Positions 47,061 through 55,165 of a DNA stretch of 64,000 nucleotides are shown here, in pieces; the first letter of the stretch is position 1, and each line of letters starts with the position of its first letter. A program made the translations under genes and the position numbers. Location of the stretch: contig NZ_CP139972.1 in NCBI RefSeq assembly GCF_034424315.1, positions 1,178,001 through 1,242,000 on the forward strand, in the 5' to 3' direction. The stretch comes from Chitinophaga sancti. Lineage in GTDB: Bacteria; Bacteroidota; Bacteroidia; Chitinophagales; Chitinophagaceae. The notes below the pieces were generated by a model that worked only from the letters and a program-made list of their open reading frames with translations, was not told where the DNA came from and ran no database searches.

Positions 47061-47539
47061 ACTTTCCCACCCACCGGCAACATGCCCGCCTTATAATACC
47101 AATCCACACCATTGCGACCTAACACCGCCATCCCTCTTTCCTGTAACTCACCCGCCGCATCAAACACCTTTACCTGTACTTCCGCTACCCTGAACTCATC
47201 CTTCGCTGTTACCACCACCGTCGTATCCTCAAACACAATACCCTGCACCTCCGGCGACCTGTAAGCATCCTTTACCGCCATATTATACGCATTCTGCCCC
47301 GGACCCGCCTTTGACTTATAATAAGCCTTCAGCTCCGGATCTTCCAAAATCACCTTCGCATAAGCCGCGGCTACGCGCAACTTATACCTGGCTTCTAACT
47401 GTTTTTTTGACGGTTTATTTTTTGACGGACCACGCTTCTTCGCCATGATAATCTGCCCGTTCCTTTCGTAAATCGTAAGCTGACCGCCGAGGCTTCCCCG
47501 CACGAGTTGCAGCAAAATATTATCCTTCACAATAGCCAT
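47000..47539 (-). CDS. Unknown helical/Ig-like protein, distant paralogue, 179 aa
   Basis: Start chosen at MAIVKDNILLQLVRGSLGGQ, three codons inside the longest frame, in line with the 190-aa paralogue. Same plan: a basic segment (MAKKRGPSKNKPSKKQLEAR), a helical part ending GQNAYNMAVKDAYRSPEVQG against KDQSAYNLAVRDAF.APEIRN in the paralogue, and an Ig-like part ending LPGNETVREVRLE against LPANETVADVVL. The function is unknown. The gene is followed by two degenerate copies of its own tail. Confidence 0.7.
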   Translation of the reverse strand: MAIVKDNILLQLVRGSLGGQLTIYERNGQIIMAKKRGPSKNKPSKKQLEARYKLRVAAAYAKVILEDPELKAYYKSKAGPGQNAYNMAVKDAYRSPEVQGIVFEDTTVVVTAKDEFRVAEVQVKVFDAAGELQERGMAVLGRNGVDWYYKAGMLPVGGKVVIVAVDLPGNETVREVRLE

Positions 47540-47548
47540 AACAAACAA

Positions 47549-48003
47549 TTTTTGGGGTTATACTGCAAGGTAAAGATTTTCGCCTGGAATATTACCCGAC
47601 AACGACATTTAATAAGTACTAATTCATTACTTTATGCCTACCTCAATATCCAATTGATATAAAAGTACCCTTTACATATCCTTATGGCTATATGAAGGAT
47701 TAAAACAAAGCCCCTCTTTCAATAGGGAATTAGCACAGATGGAATCCTGGGCCACCCAATAGATCACACCACTCCATTGTTCGTATTTTTATCATAAATC
47801 TTTCATTAATCCCATGTCTGTGTTATAACATTTCTCTCCAACAATAAATACTTTTACCCTTAATTCCAGCCATAGACTGGGTTTTCCTTATACCATCAAC
47901 ATTGTCATGAATTTTAAAAACTACCTGTATTCGTAAACCATTGGTTCTCTGATGATATCCTATACCATCCCTGACCCGTTTCCATATTTATAGTAGCACT
48001 TAG
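47549..48003. other. Intergenic stretch with no recognised feature
   Basis: AT-rich DNA between divergent genes. I see no convincing open frame, RNA or repeat in it. Confidence 0.5.
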
Positions 48004-48680
48004 ATGAAACAAATTTTATTGTTCCTATCCCTGCTATGCACCGTTGCACAAAATGCAATTTCGCAGAGCCACCCACTTGCAAGGCACAGAATGTCCGGAA
48101 TAGGAACACCGCTATTATTGGTATTTTGAATGAAGAAGAGCAACAAAAAGTCGATGAATTAACCTGGCGGCTTGAAGTTCTAAGTAAAGTTGGAATAGCA
48201 TTAATCAAAATGGGAGATAGTCCTGATTATACATTTTCATTACTTCCAGATGAGAAAGTAAATGGGGAACTGGAATTACCAGCGGCAGACAATTTATTTA
48301 GAATCACAATGCATTTTATACCTGGGAATTTAGGTAATGCATTGCATGAATTGAAACATGGTTTTCAGGCATTAAAGGGAGATATAATTGGGGGCTTAGA
48401 AAATGAAAAAGTCACGACGAACTACTCAAAGAAATTTACAAGCCTGGCACAACTTAACCAGCCTGGTTACTTTAGGCAATATGCTTTTCCGGGTAAACTT
48501 GCACCAAATGTCGAACCCTTAAAAGAAGAACTTAATTATCTAAATAACCAGGTTCAAGGATTAACGGGAACTAACAATCAATTAAATTATGTTATTCAAA
48601 ACTCAGATCGACATCAAACTACTGTTGACTTAATAAAACGTATAACTCTGCCTAACGGTACACCTATTTATACCAAATGA
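48004..48680 (+). pseudogene. HELKH metallopeptidase-like toxin, signal peptide out of frame
   Basis: The frame from 48036 to 48680 (214 aa) contains GNALHELKHGFQALKGDIIG, a zinc-binding HExxH motif, and ..YFRQYAFPGKLAP, a combination I associate with metallopeptidase tips of Bacteroidota Rhs toxins. A signal peptide MKQILLLFLSLLCTVAQNAI begins at 48004 in another frame, so a frameshift near 48060-48110 separates export signal and enzyme part. No Rhs core is present. The end overlaps the next gene as ATGA. It is either a stranded toxin tip or a formerly secreted peptidase. The third zinc ligand cannot be fixed by eye. Confidence 0.6.
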
Positions 48681-49294
48681 CTATGAAAATCTTAATAATA
48701 TTTGCACTATTATTAGTGCTCACATCCTGCTCATCCAAAATAACGGATCGACGATTTGTTACAATAAAACCTTTGCGCGATTGGGAAGTTACGCTAACAT
48801 TCAATAAAGATTCATCCTTTATAATGAAAGATGATTTCTGTTGTAATGAATTTTATTATTGTGGGAAATGGCGATATGTAACAAACTCAAAAAACACAAT
48901 CGTTTTGTCTGATACAATTAAGGCTGTATTTGACGACTATCATGAAGCTTTCAAGGTATACAACCGAGATAAGCACTATTTCCAACTTTATCCTCCACAT
49001 TATTATTTTCCTATTATTTCCAATGATACAATAACTATCAAAAAGAATGGGAGGAAAATACTTTTTCGCGATTTAAAATTTGAAAGACAGACAATATTCG
49101 ATCGTAAAAATTTATCCAAAACAAGAGCTTTATTAATTGCACATGAACTCGTTTATACTTTAAAAATGCCTAATAAAGAATTCAAAAGTCGGTTTGGAAA
49201 AGGTAAAAGGCAAATGTTAAAGGCAAAAACTAAAGAATTAATGATTTGTCCCGATTTCATTTTCCCAATGAAGATGCACCGTAAAGGCTCTTAA
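48677..49294 (+). CDS. Lipoprotein, probable immunity partner of the HELKH protein, 205 aa
   Basis: The second ATG (48683) gives MKILIIFALLLVLTSCSSKI, a clean lipoprotein signal with lipobox LTSC. The first ATG (48677) overlaps the toxin stop as ATGA, which implies translational coupling. The mature part is beta-rich with paired Cys (FCCNEFYYCGKWRY) and is related to the broken lipoprotein at 8368-8898. An outer-membrane or periplasmic lipoprotein fits protection against an extracytoplasmic peptidase. This is inference from gene order. Confidence 0.65.
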   Translation: MTMKILIIFALLLVLTSCSSKITDRRFVTIKPLRDWEVTLTFNKDSSFIMKDDFCCNEFYYCGKWRYVTNSKNTIVLSDTIKAVFDDYHEAFKVYNRDKHYFQLYPPHYYFPIISNDTITIKKNGRKILFRDLKFERQTIFDRKNLSKTRALLIAHELVYTLKMPNKEFKSRFGKGKRQMLKAKTKELMICPDFIFPMKMHRKGS

Positions 49295-49344
49295 TAGAAC
49301 TGAGAAATTGCAAATCATGTAGCTGGTAAAATAAATGCCAGCTA

Positions 49345-49587
49345 CTTATGGGCTACTCAAAAAATTCTACCAGCCGGGCACATTTAGAGCAAGCCAACGA
49401 TATCAGACAACAGGCATATTTGGGTGAACTTCCACCAAATGCCAAACCAGTAAATGGAGAATTGATTTGCCTGACTAATGAAAATAGAAGGATATACTGG
49501 AACTAAGGATCAAATAAATTCTGTTATTCAAATCTTAGATCACCATCAAATTACTATTGACTTAATAAAACATATAACTAAGTTATA
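49345..49587 (+). pseudogene. Decayed second copy of the HELKH toxin tail
   Basis: In shifting frames the DNA gives NSTSRAHLEQANDIRQQAYL, GELPPNAKPVNGEL and then QINSVIQILDHHQITIDLIK. This parallels the intact tail at 48430-48660 (..TSLAQLNQPGYFRQYAFPGK, LAPNVEPLKEEL, QLNYVIQNSDRHQTTVDLIK). It is cut at 49587 by the IS3 insertion. A tail with no enzyme core implies that incomplete toxin cassettes have piled up here. Confidence 0.6.
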
Positions 49588-49600
49588 TACTCCCCATTTA

Positions 49601-50554
49601 TTAGACAGCAATAGGTGAATTATTAATTAAAGAATCAAATCTATTACTACTATTATAACCTTTTTCTTTTTTTGGTTCTTTTTTTCTTTTTGTTGATATC
49701 TGTGGATATGTGGATAACTTATCAGCTGCTCCATAAACTTCAGCAGGAGTCTTATATTCCAGGCCTTGATGTTTTCGTTCCCAGTTGTAGAATTCCACAT
49801 ACCTGTGAATTCCCTTGTATAAATCCAGTGTACTATCATAAGCATTGAGATAGATATTCTCATACTTGATGCTACGCCAAAATCTTTCGATTGCGATATT
49901 GTCAGTGGCTCGTCCTACTCCATCCATGCTTAGGCGAATTTCAGCACCTAATACAGCTGTTGTAAAGTCTTCACTGGTAAACTGGCTGCCCTGATCCGTA
50001 TTTAAGATCTCTGGTGCTCCATAAATAGAAACGGCCTTTTCAAGCGCTTCCAGACAAAATTCCACTGTCATAGTATTGCTGAGTGTCCAGGATAACAGAT
50101 AGCGGCTATTCCAGTCTATAATCGCACACAGGTACATAAAACCCTTCGGCATTGGAATATAAGTTATATCCATACTCCAAACCATATTATTCCGATCAAT
50201 TTTCAGGTTCCGAAGCAGGTAAGGATATGTTTTATGCCACTTACATGCCTCACTTGTATTAGGAGCGGGATATATGGCAGAAATATCCATCTTTCGCATC
50301 AATCGCCTTATGCGCTTCACATTAACCTGTACTTCTGGTGTACTCAAATGTTTTGCCATGCGCTCTGCTCCAAAATAAGGATGTTCCAAATGCAGACGGT
50401 CTATCTGCTCCATCAGCGCCAGGTTTTGTTTGCTTTCTCCTTTGGGCTCATGGTAATGGCTGCTACGAGATACTTCCAGCAATTGACACTGACGTACAAT
50501 ACTGAGCTCATTGTCCTCCTTATTTACTAAAGCCATCTTTCCAGTTCTTCCCAA
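49601..50554 (-). CDS. IS3-family transposase OrfB, DDE catalytic part
   Basis: The rve-type DDE integrase core has its first Asp in WSMDITYIP, its second Asp in LNTDQGSQFTS and its Glu in DNIAIERFWRSIKYE. HTH_21-like sequence (HLEHPYFGAERMAKHLS) precedes it. The open frame begins in the -1 frame relative to orfA and has only a TTG-type start at 50554, so it is most likely made as an OrfAB fusion by -1 frameshifting on the A9 run at 50568-50576. All catalytic residues are present. Confidence 0.9.
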   Translation of the reverse strand: MGRTGKMALVNKEDNELSIVRQCQLLEVSRSSHYHEPKGESKQNLALMEQIDRLHLEHPYFGAERMAKHLSTPEVQVNVKRIRRLMRKMDISAIYPAPNTSEACKWHKTYPYLLRNLKIDRNNMVWSMDITYIPMPKGFMYLCAIIDWNSRYLLSWTLSNTMTVEFCLEALEKAVSIYGAPEILNTDQGSQFTSEDFTTAVLGAEIRLSMDGVGRATDNIAIERFWRSIKYENIYLNAYDSTLDLYKGIHRYVEFYNWERKHQGLEYKTPAEVYGAADKLSTYPQISTKRKKEPKKEKGYNSSNRFDSLINNSPIAV

Positions 50555-50846
50555 ATGCCTGCTCAGATTTTTTTTTCAACCAGTCAACCTCTACCTTGAG
50601 CTGACCGATTTGCTTATATAGTTCGTCTTTTTCTTCCTGATGATCAGAGGCCGCTACGCCTGCTTTCTTACCCTGATCAAACACATCCTCTGAACCTGAT
50701 AGCAGTTGCTTCTTCCACTCCGTTATCTGAGTAGGATGTATATCATACTTTTCGGCCAGCTCTGCTAATGTCAGCTGTTCCTTTAAGGCTTCGATAGCTA
50801 CTTTCGCTTTAAACGCCGCATTGAACTTTCTTCTTCCCTTGTTCAT
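50520..50846 (-). CDS. IS3-family transposase OrfA, HTH part
   Basis: A 108-residue protein with an N-terminal HTH (FKAKVAIEALKEQLTLAELA..IHPTQITEWKKQLL) and a C-terminal leucine-zipper-like helix (YKQIGQLKVEVDWLKKK). It binds the IS ends. The AAAAAAAAA run at codons KKK is the likely slippery site for making OrfAB. Confidence 0.9.
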   Translation of the reverse strand: MNKGRRKFNAAFKAKVAIEALKEQLTLAELAEKYDIHPTQITEWKKQLLSGSEDVFDQGKKAGVAASDHQEEKDELYKQIGQLKVEVDWLKKKSEQAFGKNWKDGFSK

Positions 50847-50911
50847 ATTGTAAATTTAAGATGTTTTTCCACTTAAACTTACTGTCCGTTTTTCGGGGAG
50901 TATTATAAAGC

Positions 50912-51520
50912 TCACCAAGTATATCCAACGGGAATGCAAACCTTAGCCGCTGTATCATATTTACATTTAACGGACCTTTGTAAGTCATACTGAAAGTAGC
51001 CTTCTCTTAACCCAAAATATTGAATTGAATCACTACGCTGATTTAGTAAAAACAATTCATTATTATGAATCCCTATGCTAGTTGTTAAATCATCATTGTA
51101 ATTTACACCATTAAACACAACGCAAACACCATTCCCTACTTTCATTACGATATTCTCCATTAATCCACTCTTTCCTACAAGCGGATTCATTGACAATATA
51201 TAATACTTATTCCCATCATAGCGAAACCAACTCACTCCTTCCAAATCAAACAGCACTTTCCTAAAATTTCCACTTCTCGGGATATGTACTTTGCTATTTT
51301 TCACTTGAATAAAATCAAAATCAGGTTTTTTTGACAAGTAAATTTTTATGTCGTCTTGAGCTAAAATGTATAAATAATCATTCCCAATTTTCTTTATTTT
51401 ATAGTCAATGGAAGTACAATTAATTTGTTGGGAAATAATATCCTGTAGACCATTTTCCAAGCATTTGTAATTTCCTGATTGAGTAAGAAGAAAGCTTACC
51501 ACTATCATTACATACTTCAT
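50912..51520 (-). CDS. Hypothetical protein after a toxin tail, 202 aa (immunity-type)
   Basis: A short hydrophobic start (MKYVMIVVSFLLTQSG) may be a signal peptide. The rest is beta-rich with several Cys and Tyr, ending YDTAAKVCIPVGYTW. It begins 6 bp after a toxin-tail fragment on the same strand. The IS3 element inserted 5 bp downstream of its stop without damaging it. A periplasmic immunity role is inferred from position alone. Confidence 0.6.
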   Translation of the reverse strand: MKYVMIVVSFLLTQSGNYKCLENGLQDIISQQINCTSIDYKIKKIGNDYLYILAQDDIKIYLSKKPDFDFIQVKNSKVHIPRSGNFRKVLFDLEGVSWFRYDGNKYYILSMNPLVGKSGLMENIVMKVGNGVCVVFNGVNYNDDLTTSIGIHNNELFLLNQRSDSIQYFGLREGYFQYDLQRSVKCKYDTAAKVCIPVGYTW

Positions 51521-51526
51521 AACTTC

Positions 51527-51690
51527 TTATTTTTCCTTTTTGATATTCTTACTATTCTTTTCTTGTAACTGCTTAACACGGCGAGGATCTCTTGTGTCAT
51601 AGAAAATATGTGAACGTTTGCCAGCTCCATCACGTCTTAAGACTTTATCCTTCAGACTATTCTGGATAGGATAATGGATATTCAAAAACT
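51527..51690 (-). pseudogene. Orphan Rhs-type toxin tail
   Basis: The frame reads NIHYPIQNSLKDKVLRRDGA, GKRSHIFYDTRDPRRVKQLQ, EKNSKNIKKEK and a stop at 51527-51529. The Lys/Arg-rich end is typical of toxin C-termini. It lacks a start and core. Its upper end meets the XRE-like remnant on the other strand, which marks the junction. Confidence 0.5.
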
Positions 51691-51811
51691 AAATGCCCAG
51701 GATAAATCTGATGCCTTTAAACTACTCGATATGTTCCTCCGCGATGCTAAAGCTAGACATGCATATAAAACGCCCCCCCGGTCGACGACCGGGGGGGCGT
51801 TTTATCAGTAA
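51674..51811 (+). pseudogene. 3' remnant of a small XRE-type regulator, read into a terminator
   Basis: The 45-codon frame starts MDIQKLNAQDKSDAFKLLDM and goes on FLRDAKARHAYK. It resembles the C-terminus of short HTH regulators, which commonly end ..LRDAKARKAY. The last residues (TPPRSTTGGAFYQ) are the terminator palindrome read as protein. The HTH itself is absent. Confidence 0.35.
51765..51805. terminator. 41-nt perfect palindrome, bidirectional terminator
   Basis: ATAAAACGCCCCCCCGGTCG at 51765-51784 is the exact reverse complement of 51786-51805 with a single A at the centre. The GC-rich stem flanked by AAAA on one side and TTTT on the other gives a Rho-independent terminator in both directions. 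It separates the immunity genes ending at 51831 from the debris at 51.5-51.7 kb. Confidence 0.8.
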
Positions 51812-51830
51812 TTATTGATATAAAATCAAG

Positions 51831-52226
51831 TCAATCTAACATATTTAAATACTCCTTCTTTAATGCGATTAATAACGCAGACACCATATCATAAAAAGCC
51901 TGATGTATATCTAAACTACTCACAGTTTTTTCTGTATAATTTAATATCCTTTGAGCTAACATTTCTCCAAAACTTCTAATGACTGAAAGATCTAATTCAT
52001 ATTCATAGAGATCTTTCAGCTCTAAGCGAATTGTTAGTAATGGCCCATAGTCATCTTCATTTGCATATTTCAGAACAATTAATTCAAAAACATACTCTTT
52101 CCTACTGTCTCCTAAATGTTGCTCTTCTCTAAAAGAGACGCCATTTATTCCCGACAGGCTGCTTTGTAAAAAAACAGACATAGATTTAACCTCTTCTTCT
52201 ATTACCTTTACAATTCCCGAGTCCAT
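51831..52226 (-). CDS. Putative immunity protein of the second Rhs locus, 131 aa
   Basis: Acidic soluble protein (MDSGIVKVIEEEVKSMSVFL.., ending ALLIALKKEYLNMLD), without recognised domain. It starts 5 bp after the toxin domain of the second Rhs gene, the same spacing as the 123-aa immunity gene at 11.4 kb. It stays intact although the toxin gene has collapsed. Confidence 0.65.
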   Translation of the reverse strand: MDSGIVKVIEEEVKSMSVFLQSSLSGINGVSFREEQHLGDSRKEYVFELIVLKYANEDDYGPLLTIRLELKDLYEYELDLSVIRSFGEMLAQRILNYTEKTVSSLDIHQAFYDMVSALLIALKKEYLNMLD

Positions 52227-52231
52227 AAATA

Positions 52232-52603
52232 TTACTTTTTCTTTCCAGCAGAAGGGGCAGTTTGAATCTCTTCAACCCTTGCTTTTTTCAATATTTTAGC
52301 CAGTATATGTGCCTGACGCTTATTTGCTACAACATCAGGCCGGGATGCTGCCCATATTTTTAATGCCCTTTCACTTTTAGGTTTGATTCCAACATGCGAC
52401 CCTTCAACACTAAGTTCAAAACCAAGAGCTTTAAGTTTTTTCACGCTTAACTTTTGTACTTTACCACCACTGCCCATTGTTGCAGCAACAGGATCTTTAA
52501 ACGTTGACAGTCCCCCTTTAGAATCATAATAGTTATCGTCCTTACCTCGCCTTGGTGTAAAGTTTGCATCAGTAAAACCACCTCCCCTATGTATATATGA
52601 ATC
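52232..52603 (-). pseudogene. Toxin domain of the second Rhs gene, cut off by an in-frame stop
   Basis: This stretch stays open in exactly the frame of the Rhs core upstream and is separated from it only by TAA at 52604-52606. It encodes GGGFTDANFTPRRGKDDNYY, then KKLKALGFELSVEGSHVGIK, and ends ..EEIQTAPSAGKKK. The basic, helical domain is not one I can name. An internal ATG at 52477 would give an 81-aa piece on its own. As it stands the toxin cannot be attached to a delivery core. Confidence 0.65.
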
Positions 52604-54266
52604 TTATTCATTCTCATCTTTCTTAGTAGGTGATTGCCTTGGGTCAAATTGTCGCGTTGGATTAGCCTTTGGCTGTGGTACCGTGTTAGGATTAGCTTGT
52701 GATTCCGATACCGATGTTGCATCCGGATTCTTCAAAAAAGGAATCCTTGGCAATATAGGCATAGGTTCAAAAGATGTCCAATTAAATGGTAACTCTTGCC
52801 ATAAACCTATACGATCAATTTGCATATTACCAAGCGCCCGACCTAATCCGGCGCCTTCATATGTTCCACCTACTTTTGCCCCCGCATCAACACCTGTTTC
52901 AATCGCCTCGTTAACAGAAAACATTGGTGGCTCTATACCAAACATCGGTATTAATTCCTCAGCTCCATCTAAATCTACAGCCCAAATAGGTTTATTTCCT
53001 GCAAATTGATATGGTGTATACCATGGAAAACTATTCGTTAAAGGATCTACGCTTAGGAACCTCCCCAACCTCGGGTCATAAATCCTCATCCCATAATCCT
53101 GCCATCCCGTCTCCACATCATTCTCCTTCCCATTAAAACCATACCTATACCCCTTCGCTGTTATCCCATAACTCACCCCATTATCACTACCAGCATCCGC
53201 ATTGGCCTGATCTACCATCAACGTCGTAAACTCATCACTATCTCCACTCGCAAACCCATCTTCAAGACTAATGGTCGCTGCTGCCATATACGTCGCTGGC
53301 AGGTTATTCGTACGCTGAATCACAGTCGGTATTACCGGTATCGTATCCCCATTCCTGATAATGCTACCTGCTATATTCCTACCCGTGCCAATTTGACCAC
53401 CTCTACCCGGCATTAGCATACCAAAGGGATAATATTCCTGCGCATTGACTATAACTGCATTATAACGATCTACAGTCGTATTATTGAGAGATACACCCAG
53501 CTTCCTGTCAGACACAGTAGCCAGCACATTCCCCAGGTGGTTTGTCAATTCAAAGAACTTCTTTCCTCTTATAAAAGTAACATTTTTTCCTGCGCCCAGT
53601 CCGGTCATCCTTGTTCCGGTAGGAGTTGTCAGATCCTGTACATTGATTGCCAATGTGTTCATGTCTAAACGGCTACTGCGATACAGATTCGTTTCAATCT
53701 GACTGAGCTGTGCTTTATTGACAGAGGTATCATTATAAGTATAGACACTCCGGATATTGCCCCTTGCATCTCGCATATACCAGGTTTGGGTGGTATCGTT
53801 TGCCTTGCTGATCCGGTTACCGGTTACATCATAGGTATAGACGATTGCTGTACTGTCATCTTTGAAGATTGTGGATGTTTTGCAATAGACATTCCACCTG
53901 GTACTGTCAACACCTGCCCTGCGATCGGATACAATATTAGCTACACTGTCATACTTGTAGTTATCATATCCCTGGTTATCAATATCATTCCCATATCGGG
54001 CCCAGTTTACCGTATCCTTTACATAGGTCAGTTTATTGGTTCCCGGACGGTAATTGTAGATCATGGAGTCCATCACCAATGGAGAACCCGCAATAGAGTT
54101 ATTACTATTTCTTTTGTTTTTTAGAATATTGCCATTTCCATCGTAGCTAATATTCTCCTGGAAATCAGGTAGCGCGGTAAATGCATTCGTCCAGGCATTG
54201 GTCAGGTATCCAGACCTTTGTTAGCTGTCACGCCTTTGAGGCGATTGAGCACGTCGTAAGAATAAG
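52604..54266 (-). pseudogene. 5'-truncated Rhs core gene, relative of the 2903-aa gene
   Basis: The open part from 54079 encodes the C-terminal Rhs region: repeats (MDSMIYNYRPGTNKLTYVKD, YDVTGNRISKANDTTQTWYM) up to YGMRIYDPRLGRFLSVDP. It is about 80 percent like residues 2260-2650 of the 2903-aa protein. Homology continues upstream to about 54266 (EYTYSYDVLNRLKGVTANKG) but with a frameshift and stop near 54205. No signal peptide or N-terminal half is present. It ends with TAA 52604-52606, before its toxin domain. It probably arose as an Rhs tip copy that could recombine with the large gene. Confidence 0.8.
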
Positions 54267-54282
54267 TGTATTCTAATAGTTT

Positions 54283-54777
54283 ATGAAAACATCCATCTTA
54301 ATTTTATCATTCCTTTCGCTAAGCCTTGTGGCTGGTAGCCAATCGCAGCCGGAGAAATTAGTTCAAAAGGTTTTAAAGGAGAATATCCCGCGAAGAAATC
54401 TTGAATTCAATATGAAAGACAAGCAACAAACAGAATATTCAATCAAGTACCTTGGCAGCGTTACCGTAAAAAATGGGAATACGTATAAGATAGTCAATTA
54501 TCAAACTTATTCTAAGCCTGTTGGCCTCATGCAGCATGGGAACTGCATTCTCCTGATTTATACAGACAAGAACAAGTTTGCAGGGGCTTACTTTGTCGGT
54601 GATTATTTATCCTTACCAGACTACCTGGATAATAAGGAGCTTGTGTTCGTAGGAAAGTTCAAATGTAAGGAAATGACGAGGGTCAGTCTTGCAAACGGTC
54701 TGCCGCAACAGATCTACAAAAAATGCACAAAGAAACTAGGAGACATGTTTGAGTATTCCACCATGTACCCGTTTTAG
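54283..54777 (+). CDS. Secreted hypothetical protein, 164 aa
   Basis: Signal peptide MKTSILILSFLSLSLVAGSQ, then a mixed alpha/beta protein (KYLGSVTVKNGNTYKIVNYQ, ..GNCILLIYTDKNKFAGAYFV). No family is recognised. The first codons directly adjoin the broken end of the Rhs gene on the other strand, so the gene could have lost part of its promoter. It may be another immunity-type or stress protein. Confidence 0.6.
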   Translation: MKTSILILSFLSLSLVAGSQSQPEKLVQKVLKENIPRRNLEFNMKDKQQTEYSIKYLGSVTVKNGNTYKIVNYQTYSKPVGLMQHGNCILLIYTDKNKFAGAYFVGDYLSLPDYLDNKELVFVGKFKCKEMTRVSLANGLPQQIYKKCTKKLGDMFEYSTMYPF

Positions 54778-55165
54778 TATCGGAAAACACCGGCTGTCAA
54801 AATATATGGCAGCCGCGGTTATTCCATTAACATCGGTAATTCAAAGTTGTTGTATACATTCACATGGAGCAGCACCTCGGTTTGACATCTTGCCTCATAA
54901 CCTGAAAATGCTTAGTTTACCTTTCTTCCATAATTGTCGTTTACATTATAACTACGCTGAACGGTTACACCATAAAAATAGAAAACATCCCCAGGTGTAT
55001 AACATCTAAATCTCCCTCCCCCCTTCGTTGCCAACCAGAACTTATTCCATACATAAAATTCCGGGAACTGCCTCACCCAAGCCTACAAATAAAATGAAAC
55101 TATAGGAATTCCCATTTAATCGAATCTGACCAAATAGACTTAATTTTGCCTTCCAAATAAACTAT
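54778..55165. other. Upstream region of the sigma-54 response regulator
   Basis: The stretch contains no supported gene. A -7 like TAGACTTAATTTTGCC precedes ATG 55166 by 20-35 bp. TAATTTTG at about 55140 fits the Bacteroidota TAnnTTTG element well. Confidence 0.5.

Larger units (their letters stand above)
49588..50902 (-). mobile_element. Complete IS3-family insertion sequence, 1315 bp
   Basis: Ends are TACTCCCC (49588-49595) and GGGGAGTA (50895-50902). The inner ends share GACAG. A 5-bp target duplication TTATA flanks it at 49583-49587 and 50903-50907. It contains orfA and orfB in the usual overlapping arrangement. The intact ends and duplication indicate a fairly recent insertion. An end of a related copy is left at 797-895. 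Confidence 0.88.

Noticed and set aside
46844..47122. 92-codon His/Pro-rich plus-strand frame
   Set aside because: It is the antisense of the tandem gene-tail copies. The His/Pro bias results from the repeat composition.
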